Shown piece after piece: positions 1 through 11,163 of a DNA stretch of 64,000 bases. Location: positions 15,411,194 through 15,475,193 of the forward strand of contig NC_035436.2 in NCBI RefSeq assembly GCF_002127325.2. The letters run 5' to 3'. The notes under the pieces are model-generated. The model did no database searches. It was not told the DNA's origin and saw only the letters and a list, made by a program, of their open reading frames with translations. Each line of letters opens with the position of its first letter. Positions within the stretch are counted from its first letter, which is position 1. The DNA is from Helianthus annuus. Its lineage: Eukaryota > Streptophyta > Magnoliopsida > Asterales > Asteraceae. A program made the position numbers and the translations under genes.

Positions 1-97
1 GGAAAGTTAAAAGACTCGGGTTTTGAGTCTTAACTAAAAGACGACAAAATAATGTAAATAGAAATTTTGAATAAATTATGTTCAGCTATTTCAAAGC

Positions 98-102
98 TGA
101 AC
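98..102. repeat. Target-site duplication of D, left copy
   Basis: TGAAC immediately before the LTR start at 103. The same pentamer follows the right LTR at 46283-46287, showing one insertion event across 46 kb. Confidence 0.93.
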
Positions 103-666
103 TGTCAAACCCCTAATTTTCACGTGTCACCGGTGGGCCCGGTGGGGGAGTATCGTGACGTAGTTGATATCATCATTTGTCAAACAACACAATATATAAT
201 GCACAGCGGAAGCAAATGAAAATAGATTTATTTCAACCATTAAGTGTTATATCGAGTATCACAAATAGTCGAAATAGATCCACAGGCGGATCGAAAATAA
301 AGAGAAAGAAATTGTTCAACAGATATATGCATCCCAAAGCTTGCGAGACTCTATGATGCTAAGGAGAAACCAACCTATTGCGTATAGCACCTGCACTTAA
401 TCTTTTTGGGGAAAATACGTCAGTTTGCACTGGTAAATACAATTTAACTGACTCATTTTGAAAACGTTTGAAAAATTTGGTTTTAAATGCACAAGGCACA
501 AAACATTTTATAACTTGGGAATAATTAATCAAAGTTAAACTTGTAAAAGATTTACATGTTTGTTGTGCGTTCAGTCGCCCGAGTCGTGTCGGGTTTAAGG
601 TTAAATGACACACCACTAGTATAAGTCCGCGGCGGGAAGCCAACGTTTATTCCTTAATAATATGGA
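103..666 (-). repeat. D left (3') LTR, segment 1 of 3
   Basis: This aligns with the start of the right LTR (42716 to about 43275), with scattered substitutions such as an altered terminus (TGTCAAACCCC against TGTCACACCCC). It is cut at 666 by element A. The 94-codon minus-strand open stretch here also occurs in the right LTR and is not a gene. Confidence 0.93.
662..666. repeat. Target-site duplication of A, left copy
   Basis: ATGGA, repeated at 10326-10330. The empty site in the other D LTR carries it once. Confidence 0.95.
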
Positions 667-1582
667 TGTGACAACTCGAACTTTAGACTTACTGTGATGT
701 AACGTTACGTGCTTATACGACACTTTGAGTTAACGAATGTTATGATGTTACGTACTATGTGAACTTGATTATATAATTATGTGAGTACGTGTGTTATTAT
801 GTGCATTGTGTGATATATGGTTGCATGTTAATCGAGCCAAACCCAAACCGCACATTAGAACCGGTCACACAAGCCTTTTGGGCCACACCTTGTATACGGA
901 TCCATTAGGCAGCCGAGTGGGCTCGGCCCACTCCCCACTCGCAAACACTAAACCCTTTGGTAAGGGTTTGATTCTCATTGTTGTTACAAAACATAACACA
1001 CACACAACCCTAGAAGCTCTTGCTCTCTCTCTCTCGTTTTACTTGGAACCCGACGGCACAAGATCCACACTACTCGGATCACCCTCTTCTCCTTCTTTAA
1101 TCCGGTTAGTGATGATGATATATTTCGATTATATGTGTTATCATGTTGATTGTTATCATTCTGTTATGTGATGTAACTAGGGTGTATGCTAGTAATATTG
1201 ATTAAATGTTGATGTTAATTGGTAATGTTAATCGGTTCTCATGAATGATTAAGCTATATGGTTACTTGACATGAAATCGGTTATATGTATGCTCGGCTTT
1301 ATGAAGATTAGTTCGGATGTGTTGATTAAACCGGTTGTGAGATTGTGATTTCGAAATTACATGGCATGTTACATGATAGTTAAATGATTCGGTCTAGGGT
1401 GGTAGGTTGGTCCGATTGTTGTTCTTGATGATGAGTATGAACAGGTTGAATGTGTTATAAAAAAACTGATTAATTTTCTGTGATTGATCTGAAATCCGAA
1501 ACTGCCTAAGTTGTTTGCTAGAATCACGGAATGATTGTTGCGTATGATTATGGTAATCTGTTACATAATTGATAGCACACAC

Positions 1583-1775
1583 GGTTGCGACTCGGTATCT
1601 CCAATTGCGACTCGGAACCTCACATAGCAGCATGAGCCGAAACCATGGTTGCGAGTCTGGTTGCGACTCGTAACCAGACCATGACAAGCCGAGATCACCA
1701 TTGCGACTCGTAACCACCCGTTGCGACTCGTAATCAGCTGTTATGACTCGTAATCCCGGTTGCGACTCGAGACTA
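1583..1775 (+). repeat. TTGCGACTCG direct-repeat cluster in A LTR
   Basis: About seven or eight copies of TTGCGACTCG or near variants at 17-30 bp spacing, some in inverted arrangement. An 11-bp stem with a 7-nt loop can form at 1647-1675. The cluster is repeated in the other LTR at about 8956-9148. Confidence 0.75.
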
Positions 1776-2204
1776 GCTGCTCGTACACTGTTTTGGGCCT
1801 ACCTTGTCACGGGCCCAATTCGATTGACTGCTAATTGGACTTATGACTGTTATGCTATTGGACTGCTTATCTGTTCGGGCCGATATGTTATTTGGGCTGT
1901 TTATCATTCGGGCTTAGATATTTGAATCACACAAGTGGTGTTTATGACATGTTGACTGTTTACGTGCATGAGAGTATACCATGACTTATACGTGCATAAT
2001 TTGAGGTCAAAACCTGACTTGTATAATAACCATGATAGGACGTGGTTGACCATTTACTTGCTACCTGTACTCTTTGTGTATCTGCCGAGCAAACCAAGGT
2101 GAGTTCACACAGCCAAGGCATGGGATTCCCGGGTTGGGAATTGGGTTGGATATGTTGGAAAAGAATTACTCGTACTTACGCATACTCTAGACTATAGACC
2201 ATCG

Positions 2205-2600
2205 TCCTCAGGATAGTCAGGACACGTTACGTAAAGCCTACGTAACCCAGTATTTGCCATTTGTCTCCCGGGTCGGGAGGACACGTTACGTAAAGCCTAC
2301 GTAACCCAATACCTTCTACTGTCTTCCGGGTCGGAAGGACACGCTGCGTAAAGCCTACATAGCCCCCACGCGTACCAATGTCCTCGGGGAAGGGCACGTC
2401 ACGTAAAGCCTACGTGACCCAGTACGTATTCCTGTTCTCGGTAAAGAAGAACACATGGTTGGAAGTAGTCTAGTAAGTACCGTTAATGAGAAGCCCTCAT
2501 TAGCAAGGATAAACGTGGGAAGCCCCACCAGTAATAAGAACACAAGGTTTGGGAAGCCCCCACCTTTAGTACACACTAGTCTGGGAAACCCCCACTAGTT
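2205..2600 (+). repeat. Hairpin array with AAGCC loops in A 5' LTR
   Basis: Four units of about 55-59 bp carry GTTACGTA-AAGCC-TACGTAAC (2226-2246 and 2285-2305) and variants GCTGCGTA (2343-2363) and GTCACGTA...TACGTGAC (2398-2418). They alternate with GGT-loop hairpins at 2265-2279 and 2323-2337. Further AAGCC-type hairpins lie at 2482-2504 and 2515-2528. The array is repeated in the 3' LTR from about 9578. Confidence 0.8.
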
Positions 2601-2955
2601 AAACATGCACTCTATACTATGAACTTACTGTGAACTCGCTCAACTAGTTTGTTGATTATTTGCTGCATGCCTTGCAGGACCTTAGGTACATTATGGAGCT
2701 TGCACAGGGAGGAGCAGGTCGTTGTGGGATCTGGATCATGAACTTTATCTGAACTTATAACTATTTTGAGATTACATACTATGCTTCCGCTATTTAAACG
2801 ATGTTTGGTTTTGAAACATCAATCATGTCATGATGAATCACGTTAATTACTTTGATTATTAAATGCTATGTTTGATATGATTGATGGCTTGATCCTGGCC
2901 AGTCACGCTCCCAAGCGGTGGTACTCCGTGGGTGGATTTTGGGGGTGTGACAGAT

Positions 2956-2968
2956 TGGTATCAGAGCC
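2956..2968 (+). promoter_or_regulatory. Primer-binding site of A (initiator tRNA-Met)
   Basis: TGGTATCAGAGCC starts three bases after the 5' LTR. This is the usual plant retrotransposon PBS complementary to the 3' end of initiator tRNA-Met, used to prime minus-strand DNA synthesis. Confidence 0.92.
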
Positions 2969-3266
2969 ATTGGTTATAGAGAACTTGGTTTTAATATGGG
3001 AAAACGTTTTTATTAAAACCGGACTATAACCAGAACAGTGCTCTCAACGATCCACAACGACGCTTCGCTCCACGTGCAAGACTCGACGTCCTAGGTAATA
3101 AGGTTTATGTTTATTGCCTGTTTGCTGGAACTGCTTAGAACGTTGCTCGCATTACGTTTAGATACACATGATACTATAGCATGAGAATCCCTACGTGCTT
3201 ACACTTTTCTGTCATCGCCCTATTCGCGAACCATTCTTACCTATGCTACTTGTTACAATGAAGATC

Positions 3267-3386
3267 ATGTCTGGACGAATCAACATGACTCAAGCCCAGC
3301 TAGAGGCTCTCGTTCAAGCTCAAGTTGCTGCGGCAGTTGCAGCAGCTCAAGCAGGTAGTATATCCTGCAGTATAGGCACACACTAG
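3267..3386 (+). pseudogene. N-terminal gag fragment of A (exon-like or frameshifted)
   Basis: The ATG at 3267 opens a reading frame beginning MSGRINMTQAQLEAL followed by an alanine/glutamine-rich stretch, a plausible Gag start. It ends at TAG 3384-3386. The main gag-pol frame opens downstream in another frame after a stop at 3442-3444. GT at 3355 and AG at 3444 could mark a 90-nt intron; removing it would give a sensible glutamine-rich continuation, but that continuation is still out of frame with the main ORF, which suggests an additional small deletion near 3470. I cannot tell splicing from decay without a transcript. Confidence 0.55.
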
Positions 3387-3498
3387 GATCTTTGGATCCT
3401 ACATTAACTCTCGTATTTAACTTCGTCCTATTCGTACACAATAGGTCAACACGCGCAGCAGCCTGTCTGCACATTCTTTCAGTGGCACAGAGGGGGCA

Positions 3499-6400
3499 GT
3501 GGGACTCCTCCATTGGTTTGAAAAGCTAGAATCAGTATTCGAAATGTGCGAGTGCCCTGAGGCTCGCAAGGTCAAGTTTGCTACCGGCACCTTGGAAGGA
3601 ATCGCGTTAACCTGGTGGAACGCGCAGGTGCAAATTCTAGGGTTGGCAGCTGCTAACGCCACCCCATGGAACGATTTCAAGGAACTCATCAAGCGTGAGT
3701 ACTGTACACGTGAAGATATTCACAAGCTGGAAGACGAGTTGTATAATCTGAAAATGGTTGGGTCAGAGATCGAAGCGTATACTAAACGGTCAAAGGAGCT
3801 GGCCGTGCTATGTCCAACTATGGTAGACCCTCCATACAAGCGCATTGAGATGTATCTCAAGGGATTGGCGCCGGAAATTCAGAGCCATGTTACCTCAGCT
3901 AACCTCGACAACATCCAGGAAATTCAACGCCTTGCTCATCGCATTACCGACCAGGCAGTGGATCAGAATAAACTGCCTAAGCGTGTCAACGCTACTGCTA
4001 CAGTCACTCCTTCAGCTACTCCTGCTACTACTAGCGAAAGCAAAAGAAAATGGGATGGAGATTCCAGCAGGGGTTCAGCGACTGTTCAGCCACAAGCTCA
4101 GCAGCAGATGATCGACCACTATCAGAGTCCCAGTCAGCAATCCTCTGGTGGTCACAGACAGAGGAGATATCAGGGAAGTCAACCTAAGTGCCACAATTGC
4201 CACAGACATCACAATGGCCCGTGTAACAAGGGTCATTGTCAAAGGTGTCTTAAGATGGGGCACGAGGCTAAAGATTGTAGGAGTCCTCGTCCTGCAAATC
4301 AGAATCAGCAGCCTCAGCAACCAGCTCCACAGAACCAGCAACAGCAACAGCAGCCACAGCGTGGAAACCGGGGATGTTTCCAGTGTGGGGCTAAAGGTCA
4401 TTTCAAACGCGACTGCCCTCAGTTGAACCAGAATCGCAACAACAATAACCAGGGCAACGGGAATAACAACAACGGGGGAAACAACAACAACGGCAATGAA
4501 GCTCGTGGTCGTGCATTCGTACTAGGTCGAGGCGACGCAGTGAACGATCCCAACGTAGTTATGGGTAAGTTTCTCCTCGACAATATTTACGTTACTGTTT
4601 TGTTTGATTCGGGTGCGGATACAAGCTATATGTCTGTGAAAATGTGTCAACTGCTAAAACGTGCACCAACACTTTTGCCCACCAAACATGTAGTAGAGTT
4701 AGCTAACGGTAAAAGTCTAGAAGCCACGCACATAGTTCAGGGTTGTAATCTTATCCTAGCTGGCCAAGCTTTCTCTATTGATCTCATTCCCATAGTTTTG
4801 GGTAGTTTCGACGTCGTGATTGGGATGGATTGGTTATCCCAACACCAGGCAGAAATCTTATGCAGCGAGAAGATTATTCGCATTCCTCGTTCGGGTCAGG
4901 AACCTCTAGAAGTTCAAGGCGACAAGAGTGGTGCTGTGGTTGGCATCATCTCTCTCTTGAAGGCTCAGATATGTTTACGAAAGGGGCACACTGCCGTTCT
5001 GGCACTCGTTACAGACGCATCAGCAAAGGAAAAGAAATTGGAGGATATTCCAATTGTACGCGATTACTCTCAGGTGTTTCCTGAAGACTTACCTGGCTTA
5101 CCGCCTCATCGTCAAGTCGAATTTCAGATCGAGCTCGCTCCAGGAGCAGCACCCATAGCTCGCGCACCGTATCGTCTAGCTCCATCGGAATTGGAGGAAC
5201 TGTCAAAACAGCTGCAAGAGCTCTTGGAAAAAGGTTTCATTCGTCCAAGCTCTTCGCCTTGGGGAGCTCCAGTACTTTTCGTGAAAAAGAAAGACGGTAC
5301 GTTCAGGATGTGCATAGACTACCGTGAACTCAACAAGGTGACGGTGAAGAACCGTTATCCTCTTCCACGCATAGACGACCTATTCGACCAGTTGCAAGGG
5401 TCGTGCTACTATTCGATGATAGATTTGAGGTCGGGGTACCATCAGCTGAGAGTCCGGGATGAGGACGTCTCCAAGACAGCCTTCAGAACTCGTTATGGTC
5501 ACTACGAGTTTCTCGTCATGCCGTTCGGGTTAACGAACGCGCCAGATGTATTTATGGATCTTATGAACAGGGTGTGCAAACCCTATCTTGACAAGTTCGT
5601 CATAGTATTCATCGACGACATTCTAATTTACTCCAAGAGTCAGGAGGAGCACGAGCAGCATCCTCGCCTGATATTGGAACTTCTTCGGAAGGAACAGCTG
5701 TACGCCAAGCTTTCTAAATGCGACTTCTGGCTTCGTGAAGTCCACTTCTTAGGCCATGTGGTGAACAGGGATGGGATCCATGTTGATCCATCCAAGGTAG
5801 ACTCGATCAGGAACTGGCCTGCACCGCGTACACCGACAGAAATACGCCAATTCTTGGGCCTGGCAGGTTACTACAGACGGTTTATTAGAGACTTTTCGAA
5901 GATTGCTCAGCCGCTTACGTTACTGACACAGAAGGGTGTTACCTATCGCTGGGGAGAACCCCAGGAGACTGCTTTTCAGCACCTAAAGAATAGGCTTTGC
6001 AGTGCACCTATTCTCTCCTTGCCAGAGGGCACAGATGACTTCGTGGTTTATTGTGATGCATCCATTCGGGGACTTGGGTGTGTGTTAATGCAGCGCGACA
6101 AGGTTATTGCATACGCCTCTCGTCAACTCAAGGTTCATGAATGGAACTACACGACGAACGATTTAGAGCTGGGAGCTGTTGTTTTCGCGCTTAAGATATG
6201 GCGACACTACCTGTACGGTACCAGGTGCACGATTTACACCGATCACAGGAGTCTCGAGCATATCCTTAAGCAGAAGGACTTGAACATGCGTCAACGAAGA
6301 TGGGTTGAGTTACTTAACGATTACGAATGCGCCATCAAGTACCATCCAGGCAAAGCCAATGTTGTGGCTGATGCCCTTAGTCGAAAAGACACTTTACCTC

Positions 6401-7965
6401 GGCGCGTGCGAGCGCTACAGCTTACGATTCAGTCTAGCCTTCCTACACAGATACGAAATGCTCAGATAGAAGCATTGAAGCCCGAAAACGTCAAGGCTGA
6501 AGCCTTACGCGGCTCACGACAGCAAATGGAACAGAAGGCAGACGGCGCCTACTATGTAACGGGGCGTATTTGGGTCCCACTTTATGGCGGTCTACGCGAA
6601 CTTGTAATGGATGAAGCACACAAGTCTCGCTACTCGGTACATCCAGGGTCGGATAAAATGTACCACGACATCAGTACTACTTATTGGTGGCCTAGTATGA
6701 AGGCCCACATCGCTACGTACGTTGGAAAATGCTTGACCTGTGCGAGAGTCAAGGTTGAATATCAGAAACCAGCTGGCCTACTTCAGCAGCCTAAGATACC
6801 GCAATGGAAATGGGAAGAGATTTCCATGGATTTCGTTACAGGCCTACCTAGATCCCAGCGTGGGAATGATACCATATGGGTGATCGTGGACCGACTCACC
6901 AAGTCTGCACACTTCCTACCTATAAAGGAAACGGACAAGTTCTCCACTCTTGCAGACGTATATCTTAAAGAAGTTGTTTCAAGGCACGGGGTGCCCACAT
7001 CTATCATTTCGGATCGCGATGCACGATTCACGTCAGAACTTTGGCAAGCAATGCACAAATCTTTCGGCTCACGATTAGACATGAGCACAGCATACCACCC
7101 TCAGACGGATGGGCAGTCTGAGCGAACGATCCAAACGCTTGAAGACATGCTTAGAGCATGCGTCATTGATTTCGGCAACAGCTGGGAAAAGCACCTCCCT
7201 TTGGTGGAGTTTTCGTACAATAATAGTTATCATACCAGCATCCAAGCCGCTCCATTCGAGGCATTGTACGGGCGTAAATGCCGGTCACCTCTCTGTTGGG
7301 CAGAGGTGGGGGATAGTCAAATCACGGGTCCAGAGATTGTAGTGGACGCCACAGAAAAGATAGCACAAATACGACAACGCATGGCGGCAGCACGCGACCG
7401 TCAGAAAGCCTACGCGGACAAGCGTAGAAAGCCTTTGGAATTTCAGGTCGGGGACCGGGTTTTATTAAAAGTCTCACCCTGGAAGGGTGTGGTTCGTTTT
7501 GGCAAACGGGGCAAACTGAATCCGCGATACGTCGGACCATTCGAAATCATAGAAAAGGTTGGCAAAGTAGCATACAAGTTGAACCTACCAGCTGAACTCG
7601 GGGCAGTTCACAATGTTTTTCATGTGTCGAACTTAAAGAAGTGCCTATCAGATGAAAACCTCATCATTCCTTTTAAGGAACTCACTATCGACGAGCGGTT
7701 GCAGTTCGTCGAGGAACCAGTAGAAGTCACGGACCGGGATGTGAAGGTCCTCAAAAGCAAGAGAATCCCTCTTGTTCGAGTTCGTTGGAACTCCAAACGT
7801 GGCCCAGAGTACACCTGGGAACGCGAAGACAGGATGACAGAAAAGTACCCCCAGTTATTCGAAACCAATGCTACCACTACTGAGGCTGAAGCTACTACTT
7901 CGGAATTTCGGGACGAAATTCCAGATCAACGGGGGGAGGATGTGACACCCCAGGAAAACCAGTGA
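3499..7965 (+). CDS. Gag-Pol polyprotein of element A (gag, protease, RT, RNase H, integrase, chromodomain-like tail)
   Basis: This single frame of 1488 codons encodes the Ty3/gypsy replication proteins. The frame is open from 3445; there is no ATG at 3499 (GTG), so the true start lies upstream or on a spliced message. Gag occupies roughly residues 1-330, with zinc-knuckle motifs near residues 231, 247 and 293 (the last two CX2CX4HX4C). The aspartic protease motif DSGA starts at residue 370. RT has the catalytic FIDD at 704-707; an RNase H Asp is at 853. Integrase has an HHCC-like region and catalytic D1111, D1172 and E1208 (35 residues between the last two). A GPF-containing region and a chromodomain-like tail follow, as in chromoviruses. 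The last residues are translated from a duplicated PPT/LTR-like junction. Confidence 0.93.
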   Translation: MGLLHWFEKLESVFEMCECPEARKVKFATGTLEGIALTWWNAQVQILGLAAANATPWNDFKELIKREYCTREDIHKLEDELYNLKMVGSEIEAYTKRSKELAVLCPTMVDPPYKRIEMYLKGLAPEIQSHVTSANLDNIQEIQRLAHRITDQAVDQNKLPKRVNATATVTPSATPATTSESKRKWDGDSSRGSATVQPQAQQQMIDHYQSPSQQSSGGHRQRRYQGSQPKCHNCHRHHNGPCNKGHCQRCLKMGHEAKDCRSPRPANQNQQPQQPAPQNQQQQQQPQRGNRGCFQCGAKGHFKRDCPQLNQNRNNNNQGNGNNNNGGNNNNGNEARGRAFVLGRGDAVNDPNVVMGKFLLDNIYVTVLFDSGADTSYMSVKMCQLLKRAPTLLPTKHVVELANGKSLEATHIVQGCNLILAGQAFSIDLIPIVLGSFDVVIGMDWLSQHQAEILCSEKIIRIPRSGQEPLEVQGDKSGAVVGIISLLKAQICLRKGHTAVLALVTDASAKEKKLEDIPIVRDYSQVFPEDLPGLPPHRQVEFQIELAPGAAPIARAPYRLAPSELEELSKQLQELLEKGFIRPSSSPWGAPVLFVKKKDGTFRMCIDYRELNKVTVKNRYPLPRIDDLFDQLQGSCYYSMIDLRSGYHQLRVRDEDVSKTAFRTRYGHYEFLVMPFGLTNAPDVFMDLMNRVCKPYLDKFVIVFIDDILIYSKSQEEHEQHPRLILELLRKEQLYAKLSKCDFWLREVHFLGHVVNRDGIHVDPSKVDSIRNWPAPRTPTEIRQFLGLAGYYRRFIRDFSKIAQPLTLLTQKGVTYRWGEPQETAFQHLKNRLCSAPILSLPEGTDDFVVYCDASIRGLGCVLMQRDKVIAYASRQLKVHEWNYTTNDLELGAVVFALKIWRHYLYGTRCTIYTDHRSLEHILKQKDLNMRQRRWVELLNDYECAIKYHPGKANVVADALSRKDTLPRRVRALQLTIQSSLPTQIRNAQIEALKPENVKAEALRGSRQQMEQKADGAYYVTGRIWVPLYGGLRELVMDEAHKSRYSVHPGSDKMYHDISTTYWWPSMKAHIATYVGKCLTCARVKVEYQKPAGLLQQPKIPQWKWEEISMDFVTGLPRSQRGNDTIWVIVDRLTKSAHFLPIKETDKFSTLADVYLKEVVSRHGVPTSIISDRDARFTSELWQAMHKSFGSRLDMSTAYHPQTDGQSERTIQTLEDMLRACVIDFGNSWEKHLPLVEFSYNNSYHTSIQAAPFEALYGRKCRSPLCWAEVGDSQITGPEIVVDATEKIAQIRQRMAAARDRQKAYADKRRKPLEFQVGDRVLLKVSPWKGVVRFGKRGKLNPRYVGPFEIIEKVGKVAYKLNLPAELGAVHNVFHVSNLKKCLSDENLIIPFKELTIDERLQFVEEPVEVTDRDVKVLKSKRIPLVRVRWNSKRGPEYTWEREDRMTEKYPQLFETNATTTEAEATTSEFRDEIPDQRGEDVTPQENQ
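7904..7920 (+). other. First (internal) pre-PPT-type hairpin of A
   Basis: AATTTCGGGACGAAATT is an inverted repeat with a GGA centre, located inside the 3' end of the pol reading frame. It is followed at 7931-7950 by a G-rich run and TGTGACACCC, which looks like a fossil copy of the PPT and LTR start. Confidence 0.75.
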
Positions 7966-8004
7966 ACGTTATAACTTACCTAGCTTCCTCAGTGAGTGCA
8001 TACC

Positions 8005-8023
8005 AAATTTCGGGACGAAATTT
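8005..8023 (+). other. Pre-PPT hairpin of A
   Basis: AAATTTCGGGACGAAATTT: an 8-bp perfect stem with GGA loop ending 18 nt before the 3' LTR. Equivalent hairpins occur at the same distance in elements B, C and D, and at 19 nt in E. Confidence 0.8.
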
Positions 8024-8030
8024 CCAATTA

Positions 8031-8041
8031 GTTGGGGATAA
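8031..8041 (+). promoter_or_regulatory. Polypurine tract of A
   Basis: GTTGGGGATAA immediately precedes the 3' LTR. This purine-rich run is the expected primer site for plus-strand DNA synthesis. Confidence 0.75.
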
Positions 8042-10325
8042 TGTGACAACTCGAACTTTAGACTTACTGTGATGTAACGTTACGTGCTTATACGACACTT
8101 TGAGTTAACGAATGTTATGATGTTACGTACTATGTGAACTTGATTATATAATTATGTGAGTACGTGTGTTATTATGTGCATTGTGTGATATATGGTTGCA
8201 TGTTAATCGAGCCAAACCCAAACCGCACATTAGAACCGGTCACACAAGCCTTTTGGGCCACACCTTGTATACGGATCCATTAGGCAGCCGAGTGGGCTCG
8301 GCCCACTCCCCACTCGCAAACACTAAACCCTTTGGTAAGGGTTTGATTCTCATTGTTGTTACAAAACATAACACACACACAACCCTAGAAGCTCTTGCTC
8401 TCTCTCTCGTTTTACTTGGAACCCGACGGCACAAGATCCACACTACTCGGATCACCCTCTTCTCCTTCTTTAATCCGGTTAGTGATGATGATATATTTCG
8501 ATTATATGTGTTATCATGTTGATTGTTATCATTCTGTTATGTGATGTAACTAGGGTGTATGCTAGTAATATTGATTAAATGTTGATGTTAATTGGTAATG
8601 TTAATCGGTTCTCATGAATGATTAAGCTATATGGTTACTTGACATGAAATCGGTTATATGTATGCTCGGCTTTATGAAGATTAGTTCGGATGTGTTGATT
8701 AAACCGGTTGTGAGATTGTGATTTCGAAATTACATGGCATGTTACATGATAGTTAAATGATTCGGTCTAGGGTGGTAGGTTGGTCCGATTGTTGTTCTTG
8801 ATGATGAGTATGAACAGGTTGAATGTGTTATAAAAAAACTGATTAATTTTCTGTGATTGATCTGAAATCCGAAACTGCCTAAGTTGTTTGCTAGAATCAC
8901 GGAATGATTGTTGCGTATGATTATGGTAATCTGTTACATAATTGATAGCACACACGGTTGCCACTCGGTATCTCCAATTGCGACTCGGAACCTCACATAG
9001 CAGCATGAGCCGAAACCATGGTTGCGAGTCTGGTTGCGACTCGTAACCAGACCATGACAAGCCGAGATCACCATTGCGACTCGTAACCACCCGTTGCGAC
9101 TCGTAATCAGCTGTTATGACTCGTAATCCCGGTTGCGACTCGAGACTAGCTGCTCGTACACTGTTTTGGGCCTACCTTGTCACGGGCCCAATTCGATTGA
9201 CTGCTAATTGGACTTATGACTGTTATGCTATTGGACTGCTTATCTGTTCGGGCCGATATGTTATTTGGGCTGTTTATCATTCGGGCTTAGATATTTGAAT
9301 CACACAAGTGGTGTTTATGACATGTTGACTGTTTACGTGCATGAGAGTATACCATGACTTATACGTGCATAATTTGAGGTCAAAACCTGACTTGTATAAT
9401 AACCATGATAGGACGTGGTTGACCATTTACTTGCTACCTGTACTCTTTGTGTATCTGCCGAGCAAACCAAGGTGAGTTCACACAGCCAAGGCATGGGATT
9501 CCCGGGTTGGGAATTGGGTTGGATATGTTGGAAAAGAATTACTCGTACTTACGCATACTCTAGACTATAGACCATCGTCCTCAGGATAGTCAGGACACGT
9601 TACGTAAAGCCTACGTAACCCAGTATTTGCCATTTGTCTCCCGGGTCGGGAGGACACGTTACGTAAAGCCTACGTAACCCAATACCTTCTACTATCTTCC
9701 GGGTCGGAAGGACACGCTGCGTAAAGCCTACGTAGCCCCCACGCGTACCAATGTCCTCGGGGAAGGGCACGTCACGTAAAGCCTACGTGACCCAGTACGT
9801 ATTCCTGTTCTCGGTAAAGAAGAACACATGGTTGGAAGTAGTCTAGTAAGTACCGTTAATGAGAAGCCCTCATTAGCAAGGATAAACGTGGGAAGCCCCA
9901 CCAGTAATAAGAACACAAGGTTTGGGAAGCCCCCACCTTTAGTACACACTAGTCTGGGAAACCCCCACTAGTTAAACATGCACTCTATACTATGAACTTA
10001 CTGTGAACTCGCTCAACTAGTTTGTTGATTATTTGCTGCATGCCTTGCAGGACCTTAGGTACATTATGGAGCTTGCACAGGGAGGAGCAGGTCGTTGTGG
10101 GATCTGGATCATGAACTTTATCTGAACTTATAACTATTTTGAGATTACATACTATGCTTCCGCTATTTAAACGATGTTTGGTTTTGAAACATCAATCATG
10201 TCATGATGAATCACGTTAATTACTTTGATTATTAAATGCTATGTTTGATATGATTGATGGCTTGATCCTGGTCAGTCACGCTCCCAAGCGGTGGTACTCC
10301 GCGGGTGGATTTTGGGGGTGTGACA
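8042..10325 (+). repeat. A right (3') LTR
   Basis: 2284 bp. It differs from the left copy by one CT unit near 8400 and single-base changes such as those at 8960, 9693 and 9731. Same internal repeat structure as the left LTR. Confidence 0.96.
9578..9973 (+). repeat. Hairpin array with AAGCC loops in A 3' LTR
   Basis: Same array as in the 5' LTR, offset by 7373 bases; the first hairpin is at 9599-9619. The third unit here has TACGTAGC where the 5' copy has TACATAGC, which restores pairing. Confidence 0.8.
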
Positions 10326-10330
10326 ATGGA
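10326..10330. repeat. Target-site duplication of A, right copy
   Basis: ATGGA following the right LTR of A, matching 662-666. Confidence 0.95.
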
Positions 10331-11158
10331 CATAATACCGGGTGTACGCCTACACCCGGGTGTCAAGGTCGTGGCCAAAAATGATGCCAAGGATATCCGG
10401 GACATGGTCATTAAGCTCCCAAAGGCGTAAAAACAAACAACACCAAGTTTTCAAACGGGTCACATTGATAATATCCAACTACTAATGAGTTGGGGTCAAT
10501 TGCCCGACCAAGCGGTATTTTATATACCGTACCCCCAAGCCCGTATAGGGGAAAATAAGTTAAAAGTATTTACCTGAGCAAGTATAACCACAATTTCAAA
10601 AAATGCACGTGTCTTTTACTGGGCTCCTATTCTGGAACGAAGGTTATAATAACCTATTAGAATCCTAACGGGTCTTTAATATAGCCTAGGCCTAGACCGG
10701 TTAGTTTCGAATAATAAATATGGTTTAATCGCGAGGAATGCGAAAACCGGGACGGAACGTGATTTAGACCCTACAAGCTTGGATACTTGTATAATATGGG
10801 TAAACTAAACACATTCTGAATTTAGAGACTAAGATGATACGGTTTGACCCATTTCGGCTAATATGCGTGAACTAGTCACATAAGCCGATCCGAACGCGAA
10901 AGTGCGTAACGAGTAACCATATAAATCATATGCAAGTTTCCTGAGATTATATGCACCAAATATGTTGCAATATCAGTAAGGTATGTCCAATTATGCCCCA
11001 AACGTTTTTAAACGCCAATTACGCCTCATAAGGGCATTTTGGTAATTTTACATAGGCTAAAAGGGTAAAAATGGGAAAACTGAGTTTTTAACTTTAGTCT
11101 ACTGTTATACTATATATTTTTATTAAATATATTAGTAGGTATTAGATCTTTTATGTAA

Positions 11159-11163
11159 AAACT
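11159..11163. repeat. Target-site duplication of B, left copy
   Basis: AAACT before the B LTR, matching 33523-33527. Confidence 0.93.

Larger units (their letters stand above)
667..2952 (+). repeat. A left (5') LTR
   Basis: 2286 bp, matching 8042-10325 almost throughout. It contains a TTGCGACTCG direct-repeat cluster (about 1583-1775) and a hairpin array with AAGCC loops (2205-2600). ORFs in it recur in the other LTR and look non-coding. Confidence 0.96.
667..10325 (+). mobile_element. Element A: young Ty3/gypsy chromovirus-type retrotransposon, 9659 bp
   Basis: LTRs 667-2952 and 8042-10325 both begin TGTGACAACTCG and end GGGTGTGACA. Flanking ATGGA (662-666 and 10326-10330) interrupts a sequence found uninterrupted in the right LTR of D (around 43274). 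By eye the LTR pair differs at about five single bases plus one CT dinucleotide, so insertion is recent. The order PBS, gag, protease, RT, RNase H, integrase, chromodomain-like tail, PPT is complete. The N-terminal part of gag is the only obvious lesion. Confidence 0.97.
10326..11163 (-). repeat. D left (3') LTR, segment 2 of 3 (between A and B)
   Basis: It resumes at the duplicated ATGGA after element A and aligns with the right LTR from about 43274 to 44109. It ends in AAACT, the B target duplication. No coding sequence is present. Confidence 0.93.

Noticed and set aside
359..643. 94-aa ORF in D LTR (also 42972-43256)
   Set aside because: LTR duplicate without any coding feature.
1394..1717. 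107-aa minus-strand ORF in A LTR
   Set aside because: Antisense to the element, composition driven by the TTGCGACTCG repeats; the second copy is just the other LTR.
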